Source of the DNA: Allobosea sp. Root381
GTDB lineage: Bacteria > Pseudomonadota > Alphaproteobacteria > Rhizobiales > Beijerinckiaceae
Direction: 5' to 3'
DNA: 57,329 nucleotides
NCBI RefSeq assembly: GCF_001429395.1
Contig: NZ_LMJT01000022.1
Coordinates: 34,489 to 91,817, forward strand
Position 1 is the first letter of the stretch, and every line of letters starts with the position of its first letter. Below the pieces are notes generated by a model. That model searched no databases, was not told where the DNA came from, and was given only the letters and a program-made list of their open reading frames with translations. Both the position numbers and the translations under genes were made by a program. Shown here in pieces: positions 9,301 to 17,694 of the stretch.

Positions 9301-11203
9301 CGACGTCGATCTCGCTGTCATCGGCCCGTTCGAGTGTCATGTCGTGCAGCCAGACTCGCGTCGTCTCGGCTCCGTCGCCGGCGGCTGGCTGTGGCGTGAT
9401 GTAGTAGGTGCGCTCGTTGACGACGCGGAATCCCATGTTCTCGAGCACGGGCACGCGGGCCGAGAGCGAGATCGCCGCGCCGCGCGAGAACACCTTCAGG
9501 TTGGCGCGGGTCGCCGGATCGCCCTCGCGCCGGTAGAGGTTGACCGCCCGGCCCCGCTCCGGCGTCAGCTGCTGCAGAATGTCGATATCCTCAAGCGTCT
9601 CGGCCGGCGAGAAGCGGTCGCGATAGGCGGCACCGAAGGCCTCGGCATAGCGCTCCGCCAGCGCCCTTGCGGCCGGGCCGCTGCGCTCATGGTCGAGAAC
9701 GTCCTTGAGGCCGTCGCTCCAGGTGCGGACGATCGCGGCGATTCCGGCTTCCAGGGTAACGCGGTCGACCTTCGGGGTTTTGCCCTCGTCGCGGCCGACG
9801 ATGTAGTGGGTGCGAGAAAGCGGCCCCTCCGGATAGGCGGGATAGGCGGCCGAGATGCGCCCCTGATAGATGTTGGCGAGGAATTCGCCGACGCGGGCAC
9901 GCACCCGCGTGTCGTAGCGGTCCTTCGGGATGAAGACGAGGACCGAGACGAAGCGGTCGAATTCGTCGAGGCGGGCCAGCGCCCGGATGCGCGGCCGCTC
10001 GGTGAGCTGGAGGATGGCGAGTGCGAAGCTCTCCAGCGTGCCGACGTCGATCTGGAAGAGCTCGTCGCGCGGATAGGCATCGAGCACGTTGAGCAGCGAC
10101 CGGCCGGAATAGCTCGCGGGATCGAAGCCGATGTTCTTGGCGACGCGCGCCACCTTGAGGCGCAGATAGGGGATGGCGAGCGCGCTGCCGGTATAGGCAT
10201 TCGAGGTCAGGAGGCCGACGATGCGCAACTCGCCGTCGAGCCTGCCATCGGCGGTGAAGAGCTTGACGCCGACATAGTCGAGATGGACGCGCCGGTGCAC
10301 CCGGCTCTTGACGTTGGCCTTGGTGATGATCAGCGCATGGGGCTTGGCCAGGAACGCGCGGATCTCTGGCGTCACCGTGACCATCTCACCATTCTTGCGC
10401 AGCACCTTGACGCCGGGGTTGCGCAGGATGCCGAGGCCCGAGCCCTCGATGGGATCGGCGGCGGCATCGCCATTGGGGAAGCGGTAGGCGCGGATGCCGA
10501 GCAGGGTGAAGTTGTCGCCTGCGATCCATTCGAGGAACTGCAGCGCCTCGTTGACCTCGTCCTCCGCCAGCGGCGGCGGGTTGGCGCGATAGGCCTGGAT
10601 CACCTCGGTGATGCGTCCGCGCATCGCGGCCCAGTCCTCGACCGCAAGTCCGACATCGGTATAAACGCGCTCCAGCCCGGCGCGGAGCCGGTCGCGCGCC
10701 TCGGCCGAGTCGATCCGCTCCAGGGCGATCTGGATCAGGCTTTCGCGGCGCGTGCCCTCTGGCGCCCGGCCGGCGGCCTCGCCCGCGAGCGAGACGAACT
10801 TGCCGGCCTTGTCCCTGGCGACGGCGAGGATCGGGTGCGCGACGAGGCGGGGCTCATAGCCCTGCTCTGTGAGTTCGGCGAGCGTCGAATCGAGCAGGAA
10901 TGCCTTGTTGTCGTTGACCACCTCGAGAATCGTCAGTTGCCGCTTGCGGCCCTCGCTCTCGAAGGCCTCGTCACGGAAGCGCAGGTTGATCGTCTCGGGC
11001 CGGCGCGGCGCCGCAAGGTGTTCGTAAGCCGCGGCCGCCGAGCGCGCGAGCAGGTCCGCGGGCAGCGCCTCCACATCCTCGGCGACGACACGGCCGTAGA
11101 GCAGGCGCGGAAATCCGGCTGGCATCTCGCCGGGCAACCCTGCTGCGGCCGTCTCGATCGCGGAGACGGTCGCGGCCGTTGGATTGCTCACCCGCTTGCC
11201 CAT
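6356..11203 (-). CDS. NAD-specific glutamate dehydrogenase, large (GdhB/Bac_GDH) type
   Basis: Giant NAD-dependent glutamate dehydrogenase converting glutamate to 2-oxoglutarate and ammonia, a mainly catabolic, allosteric enzyme known from Streptomyces, Pseudomonas and Caulobacter. At 1615 residues it has the full family length. The N-terminal half carries ACT-like regulatory segments; the catalytic core around residues 800-1250 contains GAKGGFVPK and RGGLRWSDR; an extended helical C-terminus follows. ATG 11203 has AGGGTGG upstream; an alternative ATG at 11239 lacks a ribosome site. Uninterrupted across 4.8 kb. Divergent from the AhpD-like gene. It offers the cell glutamate as carbon source, complementing the glnK-amtB ammonium-uptake genes nearby. 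Confidence 0.96.
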   Translation of the reverse strand: MGKRVSNPTAATVSAIETAAAGLPGEMPAGFPRLLYGRVVAEDVEALPADLLARSAAAAYEHLAAPRRPETINLRFRDEAFESEGRKRQLTILEVVNDNKAFLLDSTLAELTEQGYEPRLVAHPILAVARDKAGKFVSLAGEAAGRAPEGTRRESLIQIALERIDSAEARDRLRAGLERVYTDVGLAVEDWAAMRGRITEVIQAYRANPPPLAEDEVNEALQFLEWIAGDNFTLLGIRAYRFPNGDAAADPIEGSGLGILRNPGVKVLRKNGEMVTVTPEIRAFLAKPHALIITKANVKSRVHRRVHLDYVGVKLFTADGRLDGELRIVGLLTSNAYTGSALAIPYLRLKVARVAKNIGFDPASYSGRSLLNVLDAYPRDELFQIDVGTLESFALAILQLTERPRIRALARLDEFDRFVSVLVFIPKDRYDTRVRARVGEFLANIYQGRISAAYPAYPEGPLSRTHYIVGRDEGKTPKVDRVTLEAGIAAIVRTWSDGLKDVLDHERSGPAARALAERYAEAFGAAYRDRFSPAETLEDIDILQQLTPERGRAVNLYRREGDPATRANLKVFSRGAAISLSARVPVLENMGFRVVNERTYYITPQPAAGDGAETTRVWLHDMTLERADDSEIDVARLDPTIEAALMAQFRGLAESDRFDQLVLAAGLAWREAALLRAFGRYLRQVGAPYAQGYIADALTRHPGIASGLIAYFTAKFDPRLGEAKRAEKSEAARNDIEAALEAVTSLDEDRILRRLVNLIDASLRTNFFQIGPDGQPRGTISIKYDCARVDSLPLPHPLYEIFVYSPRVEGVHMRFGKVARGGLRWSDRPQDFRTEVLGLVKAQQVKNAVIVPVGAKGGFVPKLLPPATDRQAWLAEGTESYRIFIRTLLELTDNLDGETVVPPPDTVRHDGDDPYLVVAADKGTATFSDTANALSLEKHHWLGDAFASGGSQGYDHKGMGITARGGWEAVKRHFREVDIDIQTTPFTVAGVGDMSGDVFGNGMLLSPAIKLLAAFDHRDIFLDPDPDPAASLAERRRLFDLPRSSWQDYNKSLISAGGGVFSRQAKSIPLNKTLRELLDIDKPEVSPPELMTAILKARVDLMWFGGIGTYIRASDESDAQVGDRANDAIRVTGSDVRARVIGEGANLGVTQRGRIEAARKGIRLNTDAIDNSAGVNTSDVEVNIKIALAGPVQSGQLKEEARNALLAEMTDEVGLLVLRNNYLQTLALSLTEAKGVAATPGLRYLMQTLEADGRLDRTVEYLPSDAVLAEREKRSEGLTRPELAVLLAYAKLSLHDALLASEVPDDLYLNSELVRYFPQALRERYGQEIASHKLRREIVATQLANAIVNRGGPALVPVLAALTHADAPAIAAAYAIARDSFDLISLNGAIDALDAQLPGKTQLGLYAAVQQLVSDRMGWFLRRGVAKPGAIEPTVAHYAAGVAALAAELDQLLPDAAGQARQARIAVLTSEGVPETLAVRIASLPSLAQATEIVDIAEQTKRDIADVARIHFGVDSVFGLSALASAAAAVPATDDYERLARERAIETLFDAQANLTREIAAAADGKSALDAWLTERGADADRTRSTIQAIASSGLSLPKLMVAAGMLADLPRKRA

Positions 11204-11308
11204 GGTGTCCACCCTGTTGTTCTGCCGCAGCGATGGCATAGGCTGTGCGGCACTTCATTCTGGCCGCGGTGCGCGACGGCAACCGCGGACGACACGACAG
11301 GACCTATC

Positions 11309-11926
11309 ATGGCGACGAGACATGACAAACCGAAGCCGGGCGAAAAGCCGGCGCGGCAGGACGCCACCCCGGCCGCGATGGCTCTCGCGCTCAGGCCGGA
11401 AGCGCTTTCGGCCGAGAATCAGGCCTATTTCGACAAATGCGTCGAGAAGCTCGGCTTCGTGCCGAACGTGCTGGTCGCCTATGCGCATGACGACGCCAAG
11501 CTCTCGGCCTTCGCCGCCTTCTACAACGACCTCATGCTGGCGCCGTCCGGGCTGTCGAAGCTCGAGCGCGAGATGATTGCGGTGGCGGTCTCCAGCGTGA
11601 ACCGCTGCTATTACTGCCTGACCGCGCATGGCGCTGCGGTGCGCCTGCTCTCGGAGGATCCGGTGCTGGGCGAACTGATGGCGATGAACTACCGCGCTGC
11701 CGAGCTCTCGTTGCGCCACCGCAGCATGCTCGATTTCGCCGTCAAGCTGACGGAGAGCCCGCAACTCGTTGGCGAGGACGACCGGGCCGGGCTACGGGCG
11801 GCCGGGTTCAGCGAGCGCGACATCTGGGACGTGGCTGCGGTCGCTGCCTTCTACAACATGTCGAACCGCATGGCATCGGCGGTCGATATGCGGCCCAATG
11901 CAGAGTATCACCGGCAGGCGCGCTGA
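11309..11926 (+). CDS. AhpD/carboxymuconolactone-decarboxylase-family peroxidase-related protein
   Basis: 205-residue all-helical protein of the AhpD-like superfamily. The redox motif is Cys100-Tyr-Tyr-Cys103 with His107 (NRCYYCLTAHG). The flanking regions (LGFVPNVLVAYAHDDAKL, AVAAFYNMSNRMASA) fit the uncharacterised peroxidase-related subfamily. It probably acts as a thiol-dependent peroxidase or reductase in the cytosol. ATG 11309 is preceded by AGGAC; the reading frame continues far upstream, but only as antisense to the dehydrogenase gene. Monocistronic, divergent from glutamate dehydrogenase by about 105 bp. Confidence 0.88.
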   Translation: MATRHDKPKPGEKPARQDATPAAMALALRPEALSAENQAYFDKCVEKLGFVPNVLVAYAHDDAKLSAFAAFYNDLMLAPSGLSKLEREMIAVAVSSVNRCYYCLTAHGAAVRLLSEDPVLGELMAMNYRAAELSLRHRSMLDFAVKLTESPQLVGEDDRAGLRAAGFSERDIWDVAAVAAFYNMSNRMASAVDMRPNAEYHRQAR

Positions 11927-11947
11927 GGGGTGCAGAGTGTGCAGGAC

Positions 11948-12075
11948 AAAGAAAAACGGCCAGCGCAGAACGCCAGCCGCTGAGTTGGCCTCGAAAGTAA
12001 TGGCCCGGCACCACCAGATCCCCGGGGGGCTGGGGGGCTGACAAACCGACGATCGACGAAGCCGAGCCGTCGAGG
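11948..12075 (-). ncRNA. Candidate small RNA with its own terminator
   Basis: On the minus strand a 9-bp stem (11971-11979 with 11957-11965, two G-U pairs) is followed by TTTTTCTTT, an intrinsic terminator. No minus-strand protein gene ends here: the flanking genes (11309-11926 and 12300-12668) are both on the plus strand. Upstream of the terminator are a GGCC/GGCC hairpin and a C-rich run (CAGCCCCCCAGCCCCCC) that could pair with ribosome sites. The 5' end is only estimated. I could not match it to a named RNA family. Confidence 0.4.
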
Positions 12076-12299
12076 CTGTAACCCCATTCAAATCGAGCAA
12101 CGGGGCGGCCACTTGGCATGATGAGGGCGAAAATGCGGCAACGCTGACGAATCTGTGATCGGTAGCGAACATTGTGGGTGTAACCTCGCGGCGGCGGGAC
12201 GAGGCCCTGGCCTCGATTGCTTGCCAGCTTGGCATCGGGGGCGCATCATCGATCCCCAGGCATCGGAGCGGCCCGAGCGGCTGCTGATCGGGAGGCGCA
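12076..12299. other. Intergenic region upstream of the DUF2794 gene
   Basis: Together with the candidate RNA this makes a 373-bp gap without a protein gene. It should hold the promoters for the DUF2794 gene (plus) and the RNA (minus). TGACGAATCTGT at 12145-12156 also occurs at 14256-14267. No other structure seen. Confidence 0.5.
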
Positions 12300-12668
12300 A
12301 TGAGCGAAAGCGATACGCCGCAATCGCAGCCGACGGCCGGGGTGATCCCCTTTCCGGGGGGGGCGAAACCGGCCGCAGTCACCTTCGACCGCCGCGAGCT
12401 TTCGGAACTGCTCAATCTCTATGGCCGCATGGTCGCTGCCGGCGAGTGGCGGGACTACGCCATCGATTTCCTCAAGGACAAGGCGCAGTTCTCGGTCTAC
12501 CGCCGTTCTTCCGAGGTGCCGCTCTACCGGATCGTCAAGGATCCGGCGCTCGCCAAGCGGCAGGGCGCCTATTCGGTCGTTGCTGCGACGGGGCTCGTGC
12601 TGAAGCGTGGCACGGAGCTGTCGCGGGTGCTGCGCGTGCTGGACAGGAAGCTCAGCGTGGTCGGCTGA
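12300..12668 (+). CDS. DUF2794 family protein
   Basis: 122-residue protein with the alphaproteobacterial DUF2794 signature: FDRRELSELLNLYGRMVAAGEWRDYAIDF, then SVYRRSSEVPLYRIVKDP. No signal peptide or membrane segment, so cytosolic. Function not known in the family. ATG 12300 follows GGGAGG with good spacing. Convergent with the GNAT gene, 7 bp between stop codons. Confidence 0.88.
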   Translation: MSESDTPQSQPTAGVIPFPGGAKPAAVTFDRRELSELLNLYGRMVAAGEWRDYAIDFLKDKAQFSVYRRSSEVPLYRIVKDPALAKRQGAYSVVAATGLVLKRGTELSRVLRVLDRKLSVVG

Positions 12669-12675
12669 CGGCCCG

Positions 12676-13212
12676 TCAGGATGCGGGCGGTGCCCTGTCG
12701 CCCTCGCCCAGCTCCTTCTGCATCAGCATCTGGTCGAGCCAGCGGCCATGCTTGAAGCCGACCTTCTCGGCGACGCCGATCAGGCGAAAACCCGCGCGCT
12801 CATGCAGGCGCCGCGAGCCGATGGAGGCGCCGGTGCCGTCGCCGATCACGGCGATCATCTGGCGGAAGCCGCGAGCCGTACAATCCTTGACCAGGGCAGC
12901 GAGCAGGGCGCTGCCGACGCCGGAGCCTTGGGCGTCGGGGGCGATGTAGATCGAGTTCTCGACGGTGGCGCGATAGGCCGGACGCGGACGATAGGCGCCG
13001 GCATAGGCATAGCCTAGGAGCCGTTCGTCGCGTTCGGCGACGAGATAGGGATAGCCGCCCGCCAGGAGCGCTTCGTAGCGCCGCAGCAGCTCGGCCTCGC
13101 CGGGCGGCTCGATCTCCCAGGAGGCGGTGCCGTTCACCACGGCGTCGCCGTAGATCAGCGCGATGGCGGGAATGTCGGCGGGCGTGGCCGGGCGGATCGA
13201 CAGGCTGGTCAT
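12676..13212 (-). CDS. GNAT N-acetyltransferase, phosphinothricin-acetyltransferase type
   Basis: 178-residue acetyltransferase using acetyl-CoA. The pyrophosphate-binding motif is QGSGVG at 95-100, preceded by the PAT-type segment GYAYAGAYRPRPAYRATVENSIYI, and the C-terminal motif HERAGFRLIGVAEKVGFKHGRWLD is typical of the Pat/MddA group. Close relatives acetylate phosphinothricin or methionine sulfone/sulfoximine; the true substrate here is unknown. Stand-alone gene; the Bax-inhibitor terminator lies just upstream. Confidence 0.92.
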   Translation of the reverse strand: MTSLSIRPATPADIPAIALIYGDAVVNGTASWEIEPPGEAELLRRYEALLAGGYPYLVAERDERLLGYAYAGAYRPRPAYRATVENSIYIAPDAQGSGVGSALLAALVKDCTARGFRQMIAVIGDGTGASIGSRRLHERAGFRLIGVAEKVGFKHGRWLDQMLMQKELGEGDRAPPAS

Positions 13213-13239
13213 GCCCGAATTTTACGCAAGCGACATGCC

Positions 13240-13271
13240 AAAGAAAAAGCCCCGGCCTTGCGGCCGGGGCT
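13240..13271 (-). terminator. Rho-independent terminator of the Bax-inhibitor gene
   Basis: Stem AGCCCCGGCC (13248-13257) pairs with GGCCGGGGCT (13262-13271), loop of four; on the minus strand it runs into TTTTTCTTT. It lies 30 bp past the stop codon at 13302. Confidence 0.85.
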
Positions 13272-13301
13272 CGTCTTGATCCGCATCGCGGATCGATCAG
13301 G

Positions 13302-14078
13302 TCACTCGCTGCGGTTGCCGAAGAGCGACAGCAGCATCTGGAACATGTTGATGAAGTTCAGGTACAGCGACAGAGCGCCGTTGACCGAGAGCTTCGCAGC
13401 CGATTCCCCGTCCAGGTCGGAGTAGAGATACATCTCCTTCAGGCGCTGGGTGTCCCAGGCGGTAAGGCCGGCGAAGACGAGCACGCCGATCACCGAGACG
13501 GCGAAGGCGAGAGCGCTCGAGGCCAGGAAGATGTTCACCACCGAGGCGATCACCAGGCCGATCAGGCCCATGATCAGGAAGGATCCCATGCCCGAAAGCG
13601 ACTTCTTCGTGGTGTAGCCGAACAGGCTGAGGCCGCCGAAGGCCGCCGCCGTGATGAAGAAGACGCGCGCGATCGACTCGCCGGTGAAGACGATGAAGAT
13701 CGACGAGAGCGAGATGCCCATCACCGCGGCGAAGACGAAGAACATCGTCCGCGCGGCCGAGGCGCTCATGCTTTCGGCCTTGAACGAGAAGAACAGGATG
13801 AAGGCCAGCGGGGCCAGCATCACGGCCCATTTCAGCGGGCTGAGATAGAGAGCCTGGCCGAGCGGCGTCAGAGCCGTGACCTTGCCGGTCGGCGAGACGC
13901 CGGCGATGGCGAGCATCGAGATGCCGATCGCGACGACGCCGGTGATGGCGAGGCCGATCGTCATGTTGTTGTAGACGCCGAGCATGAACGAGCGCAGGCC
14001 CTGATCCATCTCGACGGCGCTGGTCTGCTGTGCGCGGCCGGCACCCCAGACTGGAGCATTGCGGTCGAAGTTGCTCAT
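13302..14078 (-). CDS. Bax inhibitor-1/YccA family membrane protein
   Basis: 258-residue inner-membrane protein with about seven hydrophobic segments. It matches the BI-1/YccA family: GVYNNMTIGLAITGVVA near 37-53, the central FGGLSLFGYTTKKSL and the C-terminal LTAWDTQRLKEMY with its conserved Asp. Family members affect membrane protease FtsH (YccA) or act as calcium-leak channels; the bacterial role here is not established. ATG 14078 was chosen over 14150 because the family starts with MSNFDRN and AGGGGA lies upstream. Followed by a strong terminator, so monocistronic. Confidence 0.93.
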   Translation of the reverse strand: MSNFDRNAPVWGAGRAQQTSAVEMDQGLRSFMLGVYNNMTIGLAITGVVAIGISMLAIAGVSPTGKVTALTPLGQALYLSPLKWAVMLAPLAFILFFSFKAESMSASAARTMFFVFAAVMGISLSSIFIVFTGESIARVFFITAAAFGGLSLFGYTTKKSLSGMGSFLIMGLIGLVIASVVNIFLASSALAFAVSVIGVLVFAGLTAWDTQRLKEMYLYSDLDGESAAKLSVNGALSLYLNFINMFQMLLSLFGNRSE

Positions 14079-14254
14079 GGAGCGATTTTCCCCTGACAGT
14101 GAATCCGAAGGCCGACTCGCATGTCCGCGCCAGCCCATCGTCGCGCACAATCGTGGCGATGGACGGAATATGAGGGCGTTCGCGGGTTCTTACAAGAGGC
14201 CTGCATGGTTAAGCAGCGACGCGCCATAGAAACGCGGCGCTGCTGCCATGCAAA

Positions 14255-14271
14255 GTGACGAATCTGTAATG
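14255..14271. promoter_or_regulatory. Short motif shared with the DUF2794 upstream region
   Basis: TGACGAATCTGT (14256-14267) is repeated exactly at 12145-12156. Here GTGACG and GTAATG are spaced 11 bp, one helical turn, loosely like a Pho-box half-site pair. The 221-bp spacer upstream of the Bax-inhibitor gene holds nothing else I can name. Confidence 0.25.
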
Positions 14272-14299
14272 TCTATCGAGAGCCGTTCTCAGATAGTCA

Positions 14300-16885
14300 T
14301 CATAAATTCCGCAGATGAGAAGCCGGCGCTTTCGACAGTATTTTCAGGGTGCCCGTAAGCCCGAACAGGACGGTGACGCCAACTGCGGCAGTTGCAGCCA
14401 GTAAAGCCCCGGTAGGGTCATTGACGAATTCGATCTTCATCACTTGTGTTACGACGCCCCAGCCGGCGAGAGCGCCCGCGACAACGCCGAACAGCGCCGA
14501 GACGAGGCCGATTGCCGCGTATTCGAGGGCGTACGACGAAAGTATGAAGCGGCGCGTCGCGCCCAGCGTCTTCAGGATCATCGCGTCGTAAAGTCGCGCG
14601 TGTTGCCCGGCCGCGAGCGCTCCGCCCAGCACGAGCAGGCTTGCCGCGATGGCGAGTCCCGACGCGCCACGGATCGCGGTGGCGAGCTGGCCGACGATGG
14701 TGTTGACCGCCTCCAGCGCGTCCTTGACGCGCACCGCCGTAACCGAGGGAAACTCGACGGCGAGGCGGCGCAGCAGCGCGGCATCGGCGGCGCTCGTGCC
14801 CTCCTGCGGCTGGGTTATGGTCGCGAGATTGGTGTGGGGCGCCCCGGCAAAGGTGTTGGGCGAGAACAGCATCACGAAATTGATGCCGAGCGAGCGCCAC
14901 TCGACCTGTCGCAAATTGGCGACGCGGGCGGTGATGTTGCGACCGAGCACGTTGACGGTGAGCCTGTCGCCGATCTTCAGCCCGATCCCGGCGGCGTTCT
15001 GGGCCTCGAAGGAGACCAGTGGTTCGCCGCGATAGTCGGCCGGCCACCATTCGCCCTCGGTCAGCTTCGAGCCCTCCGGCAGCTCGGCCGAATAGGTGAT
15101 GCCGCGGTCGCCGTCGAGTATCCAGGCCGACTGTTCCGAGGCCTTGATGTCCTCGGCCCGGACGTCGTTCACGGAGACGATGCGGCCGCGCATCATCGGC
15201 ACGCGGGTCAGCGTCGCGCCCGGCCGCTCCTGCGCCAGGAGATCGTCGAAGCGGGCGGCCTCGGCATTGGGGATGTCGAGGAAGAAGAAGCTCGGCGCCT
15301 TCTGCGGCAGGGCCTGGGTCAGCTGGCGGGTCAGGCTGACATCGATGAAGGCCAGCGCCGAGAGCAGCGCGACGCCGAGCCCCACCGAGAGCACGAGCGA
15401 GGGCGTCAGCGCGCCGGGGCGGTAGCTGTTGGCGAGCGCCATGCGCAGGGCCGGATGTTTCGGCCGCGGAGTCCTGCGCGCCAGCGCCATCAATCCAAGG
15501 GACACGCCGCGCAGCAGCAGGAAGACGCCGGTCATCACGCCGATGTAGATCAGCGCGATGCGCCGGTCATAGGCGAAAGCGAGCGCGACGCCGATCAGGC
15601 CGGCAAGTGCCAGCAGGCAGATGGCGAGATAGATCGCGCGGGGTCGGCGTGCATCGGGCTCGATCTGGTCGCGGAAGAGCGCCGAGACCGGCACGTCATG
15701 GGCGCGCCCGAGCGGCAGGATGGCGAAGACCAGCGCCGTCAGCAGGCCGTAGATCGCGGCGACGCCGAGCTCGCCCGGCGCCAGCGTCGGCTCGAAAGGC
15801 ACGGGCAGGACAGCCTGCAGCGCGGCGCCGAGCGCGAAGGGCGCGGCTGCGCCGAGCACAAGGCCGATGCCGGTGCCCAGGCCTGCGACCAGCATGACTT
15901 CAGTCAGGTGGATCGCGACGACGCGGCCGCCGGTCGCGCCGACGGCCTTCATCGTGGCAAAGTCGAGCTTCTTGGCCTCGACAAAGCGGCGCACGGCATT
16001 TGCCACGCCGACGCCGCCGACGAGCAGGGCGGTGAGCCCAACCAGGGTCAGGAACTGGGTGAAGCGCTCGAGATTGCGCTGGAAGCCCGGATTGGCATTG
16101 GCGCGGGAGCGGATTTCCCAGCCGGCATCGCGCTGTTCGGTTCCGGCCGCTGCGATCAGGGCGTCGAGATCGGCATCGCTCATCGCCTGGGGCGGCAGCG
16201 AGACCCGGTAGGTCCAGCGCACCAGGCTGCCGGGCTGGAGCAGGCCGGTCGCGCGCAACGCGTCCTGCGAGATCAGGAGCCGCGGGCCGAAGCCGACGCC
16301 GGCTGCGATCTTGTCGGGCTCGGAGACGAGATTGGCGCGCAGCTGTACGCGCGCGCCGCCGACCATGATCGTATCGCCGGGCTTCAGGTCGAGCCGGCCG
16401 AACAGCACGGGATCGGCGACCGCGCCGAAGGCGCCGTCGTTGGGAGCGAGGAGTTCCGCGATCGGCGTGGCCGGGTCGGTCGTGAGAGTGCCGATGGCGG
16501 GATAGCCGGCATCCACCGCCTTGATCTCGACGAGGGCGGTGCCCTTGTCGCCGGCATTGGCCATGCCGCGCATCGTCGCGATGGTCGAGACGCTGCCACG
16601 CGATTCGAGGAAGGCGCGTTCCGGCGTCGTCGCCTCGCGATGGATCAGGCTGAAGGCGGCGTCGCCGCCGAGGATGCGCCGGCCCTCGCGCGCCAACCCC
16701 TCGGTGAGGCCGCGCGAGGCGGAGGCGACGGCGGCGATGGTCATGACGCCGAGCGCGAGGCAGGCGATGAAGACGCCGAAGCCGCGCAGGCCGCCGCGCA
16801 GGTCGCGCCAGGCAAGGCGAAGGGCGAGCGAGAATCCCGAGGCGCCGGATGGAGACAGAGGTGCGGGCTTGGCCGTTCCGTGCAT
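14300..16885 (-). CDS. ybbP: FtsX-like ABC transporter permease (YbbP family)
   Basis: 861-residue inner-membrane permease with two FtsX/MacB-type domains. One N-terminal helix (about residues 30-58) precedes a large periplasmic domain; three helices follow near 280-400, then a second set including a central pair (about 420-470), another periplasmic region and the last three helices near 745-850. This matches E. coli YbbP in length and layout. With YbbA it forms a mechanotransmission-type ABC complex of unclear substrate. It starts 2 bp after the ybbA stop codon, so the two are translationally coupled. The neighbouring TesA-like esterase is the conserved partner locus in many proteobacteria. 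Confidence 0.93.
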   Translation of the reverse strand: MHGTAKPAPLSPSGASGFSLALRLAWRDLRGGLRGFGVFIACLALGVMTIAAVASASRGLTEGLAREGRRILGGDAAFSLIHREATTPERAFLESRGSVSTIATMRGMANAGDKGTALVEIKAVDAGYPAIGTLTTDPATPIAELLAPNDGAFGAVADPVLFGRLDLKPGDTIMVGGARVQLRANLVSEPDKIAAGVGFGPRLLISQDALRATGLLQPGSLVRWTYRVSLPPQAMSDADLDALIAAAGTEQRDAGWEIRSRANANPGFQRNLERFTQFLTLVGLTALLVGGVGVANAVRRFVEAKKLDFATMKAVGATGGRVVAIHLTEVMLVAGLGTGIGLVLGAAAPFALGAALQAVLPVPFEPTLAPGELGVAAIYGLLTALVFAILPLGRAHDVPVSALFRDQIEPDARRPRAIYLAICLLALAGLIGVALAFAYDRRIALIYIGVMTGVFLLLRGVSLGLMALARRTPRPKHPALRMALANSYRPGALTPSLVLSVGLGVALLSALAFIDVSLTRQLTQALPQKAPSFFFLDIPNAEAARFDDLLAQERPGATLTRVPMMRGRIVSVNDVRAEDIKASEQSAWILDGDRGITYSAELPEGSKLTEGEWWPADYRGEPLVSFEAQNAAGIGLKIGDRLTVNVLGRNITARVANLRQVEWRSLGINFVMLFSPNTFAGAPHTNLATITQPQEGTSAADAALLRRLAVEFPSVTAVRVKDALEAVNTIVGQLATAIRGASGLAIAASLLVLGGALAAGQHARLYDAMILKTLGATRRFILSSYALEYAAIGLVSALFGVVAGALAGWGVVTQVMKIEFVNDPTGALLAATAAVGVTVLFGLTGTLKILSKAPASHLRNL

Positions 16886-16887
16886 GC

Positions 16888-17616
16888 TCAGCCCACCGTC
16901 GCGTCGGCGTCGGTGCTGGCGGGCGCCTCGATGCGTCCGGCGCGCAGGCGCACCGTTCGGTCGCAGAGCGCCGCCAGCGACAGATCATGGGTGACGAGCA
17001 CCAGGGTCGCGCCTCGTTCGCGCCTCAGAGCGAAGATCAGGTCGACGATGGAGCGGCCGGTGGTCTCGTCGAGATTGCCGGTCGGCTCGTCGGCGACGAG
17101 GATCGCCGGATCCGGTGCGACCGCTCGCGCAATGGCGACGCGCTGCTGCTCGCCGCCCGAGAGCTGCGCCGGGTAATGGTCCATGCGTTCGCCCAGGCCG
17201 ACATTGCGCAGCTCCGCTTCGGCACGCGCGAAGGCGTCGCCGGCGCCGGCGAGCTCCAGCGGCAGGGCGACGTTCTCGCGCGCCGTCATGGTCGGGACGA
17301 GATGGAAGGACTGGAAGACGATGCCGATATGCCGGCCGCGGAAGACGGCGAGGCCGTCCTCGTCGAGCGCGCCGAGATCCTGGCCGGCGACCCTGACGGT
17401 GCCGGAATCCGGGCGTTCCAGACCCGCCATGGTCATCAGCAGGGTCGACTTGCCGGAGCCGGAGGGGCCGACCAGCCCGGTCGCCTGGCCGGAGGCCAGG
17501 GACAAAGAAACGCCCTTGAGGATATGGACGCGGGCGGCCGCACGCCCCAAACTAAGCTGAACATCCCGCAATTCGATCGCCGGCCGTTCTGTCGGTGGGA
17601 CGCTCACTTCGCTCAT
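16888..17616 (-). CDS. ybbA: ABC transporter ATP-binding protein (YbbA family)
   Basis: 242-residue ATPase of the LolD/MacB/YbbA group. Walker A GPSGSGKST lies at 50-58, Q-loop FQSFHLVPTMTA near 101, signature LSGGEQQR at 152-159 and Walker B with DEPTGNLD from 177. It energises the YbbP permease encoded directly downstream. ATG 17616 (MSEVSVPP) is preferred; the longer frame to 17742 would run into the divergent esterase gene. Confidence 0.95.
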   Translation of the reverse strand: MSEVSVPPTERPAIELRDVQLSLGRAAARVHILKGVSLSLASGQATGLVGPSGSGKSTLLMTMAGLERPDSGTVRVAGQDLGALDEDGLAVFRGRHIGIVFQSFHLVPTMTARENVALPLELAGAGDAFARAEAELRNVGLGERMDHYPAQLSGGEQQRVAIARAVAPDPAILVADEPTGNLDETTGRSIVDLIFALRRERGATLVLVTHDLSLAALCDRTVRLRAGRIEAPASTDADATVG

Positions 17617-17694
17617 CAGCCAATGACCCTGCCTTCGATATCCATTCTCGCCCCCCGCCGCACCCGGCCGCGGGCCGAGCCCGGCGACACGCGT

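Noticed and set aside
11927..12120. Possible two-piece tmRNA near the CACCA-like sequence at 12008
   Set aside because: No alphaproteobacterial tag sequence ending in Ala-Ala, no tRNA-like GGTTCGA arm, and the only terminator faces the other way.
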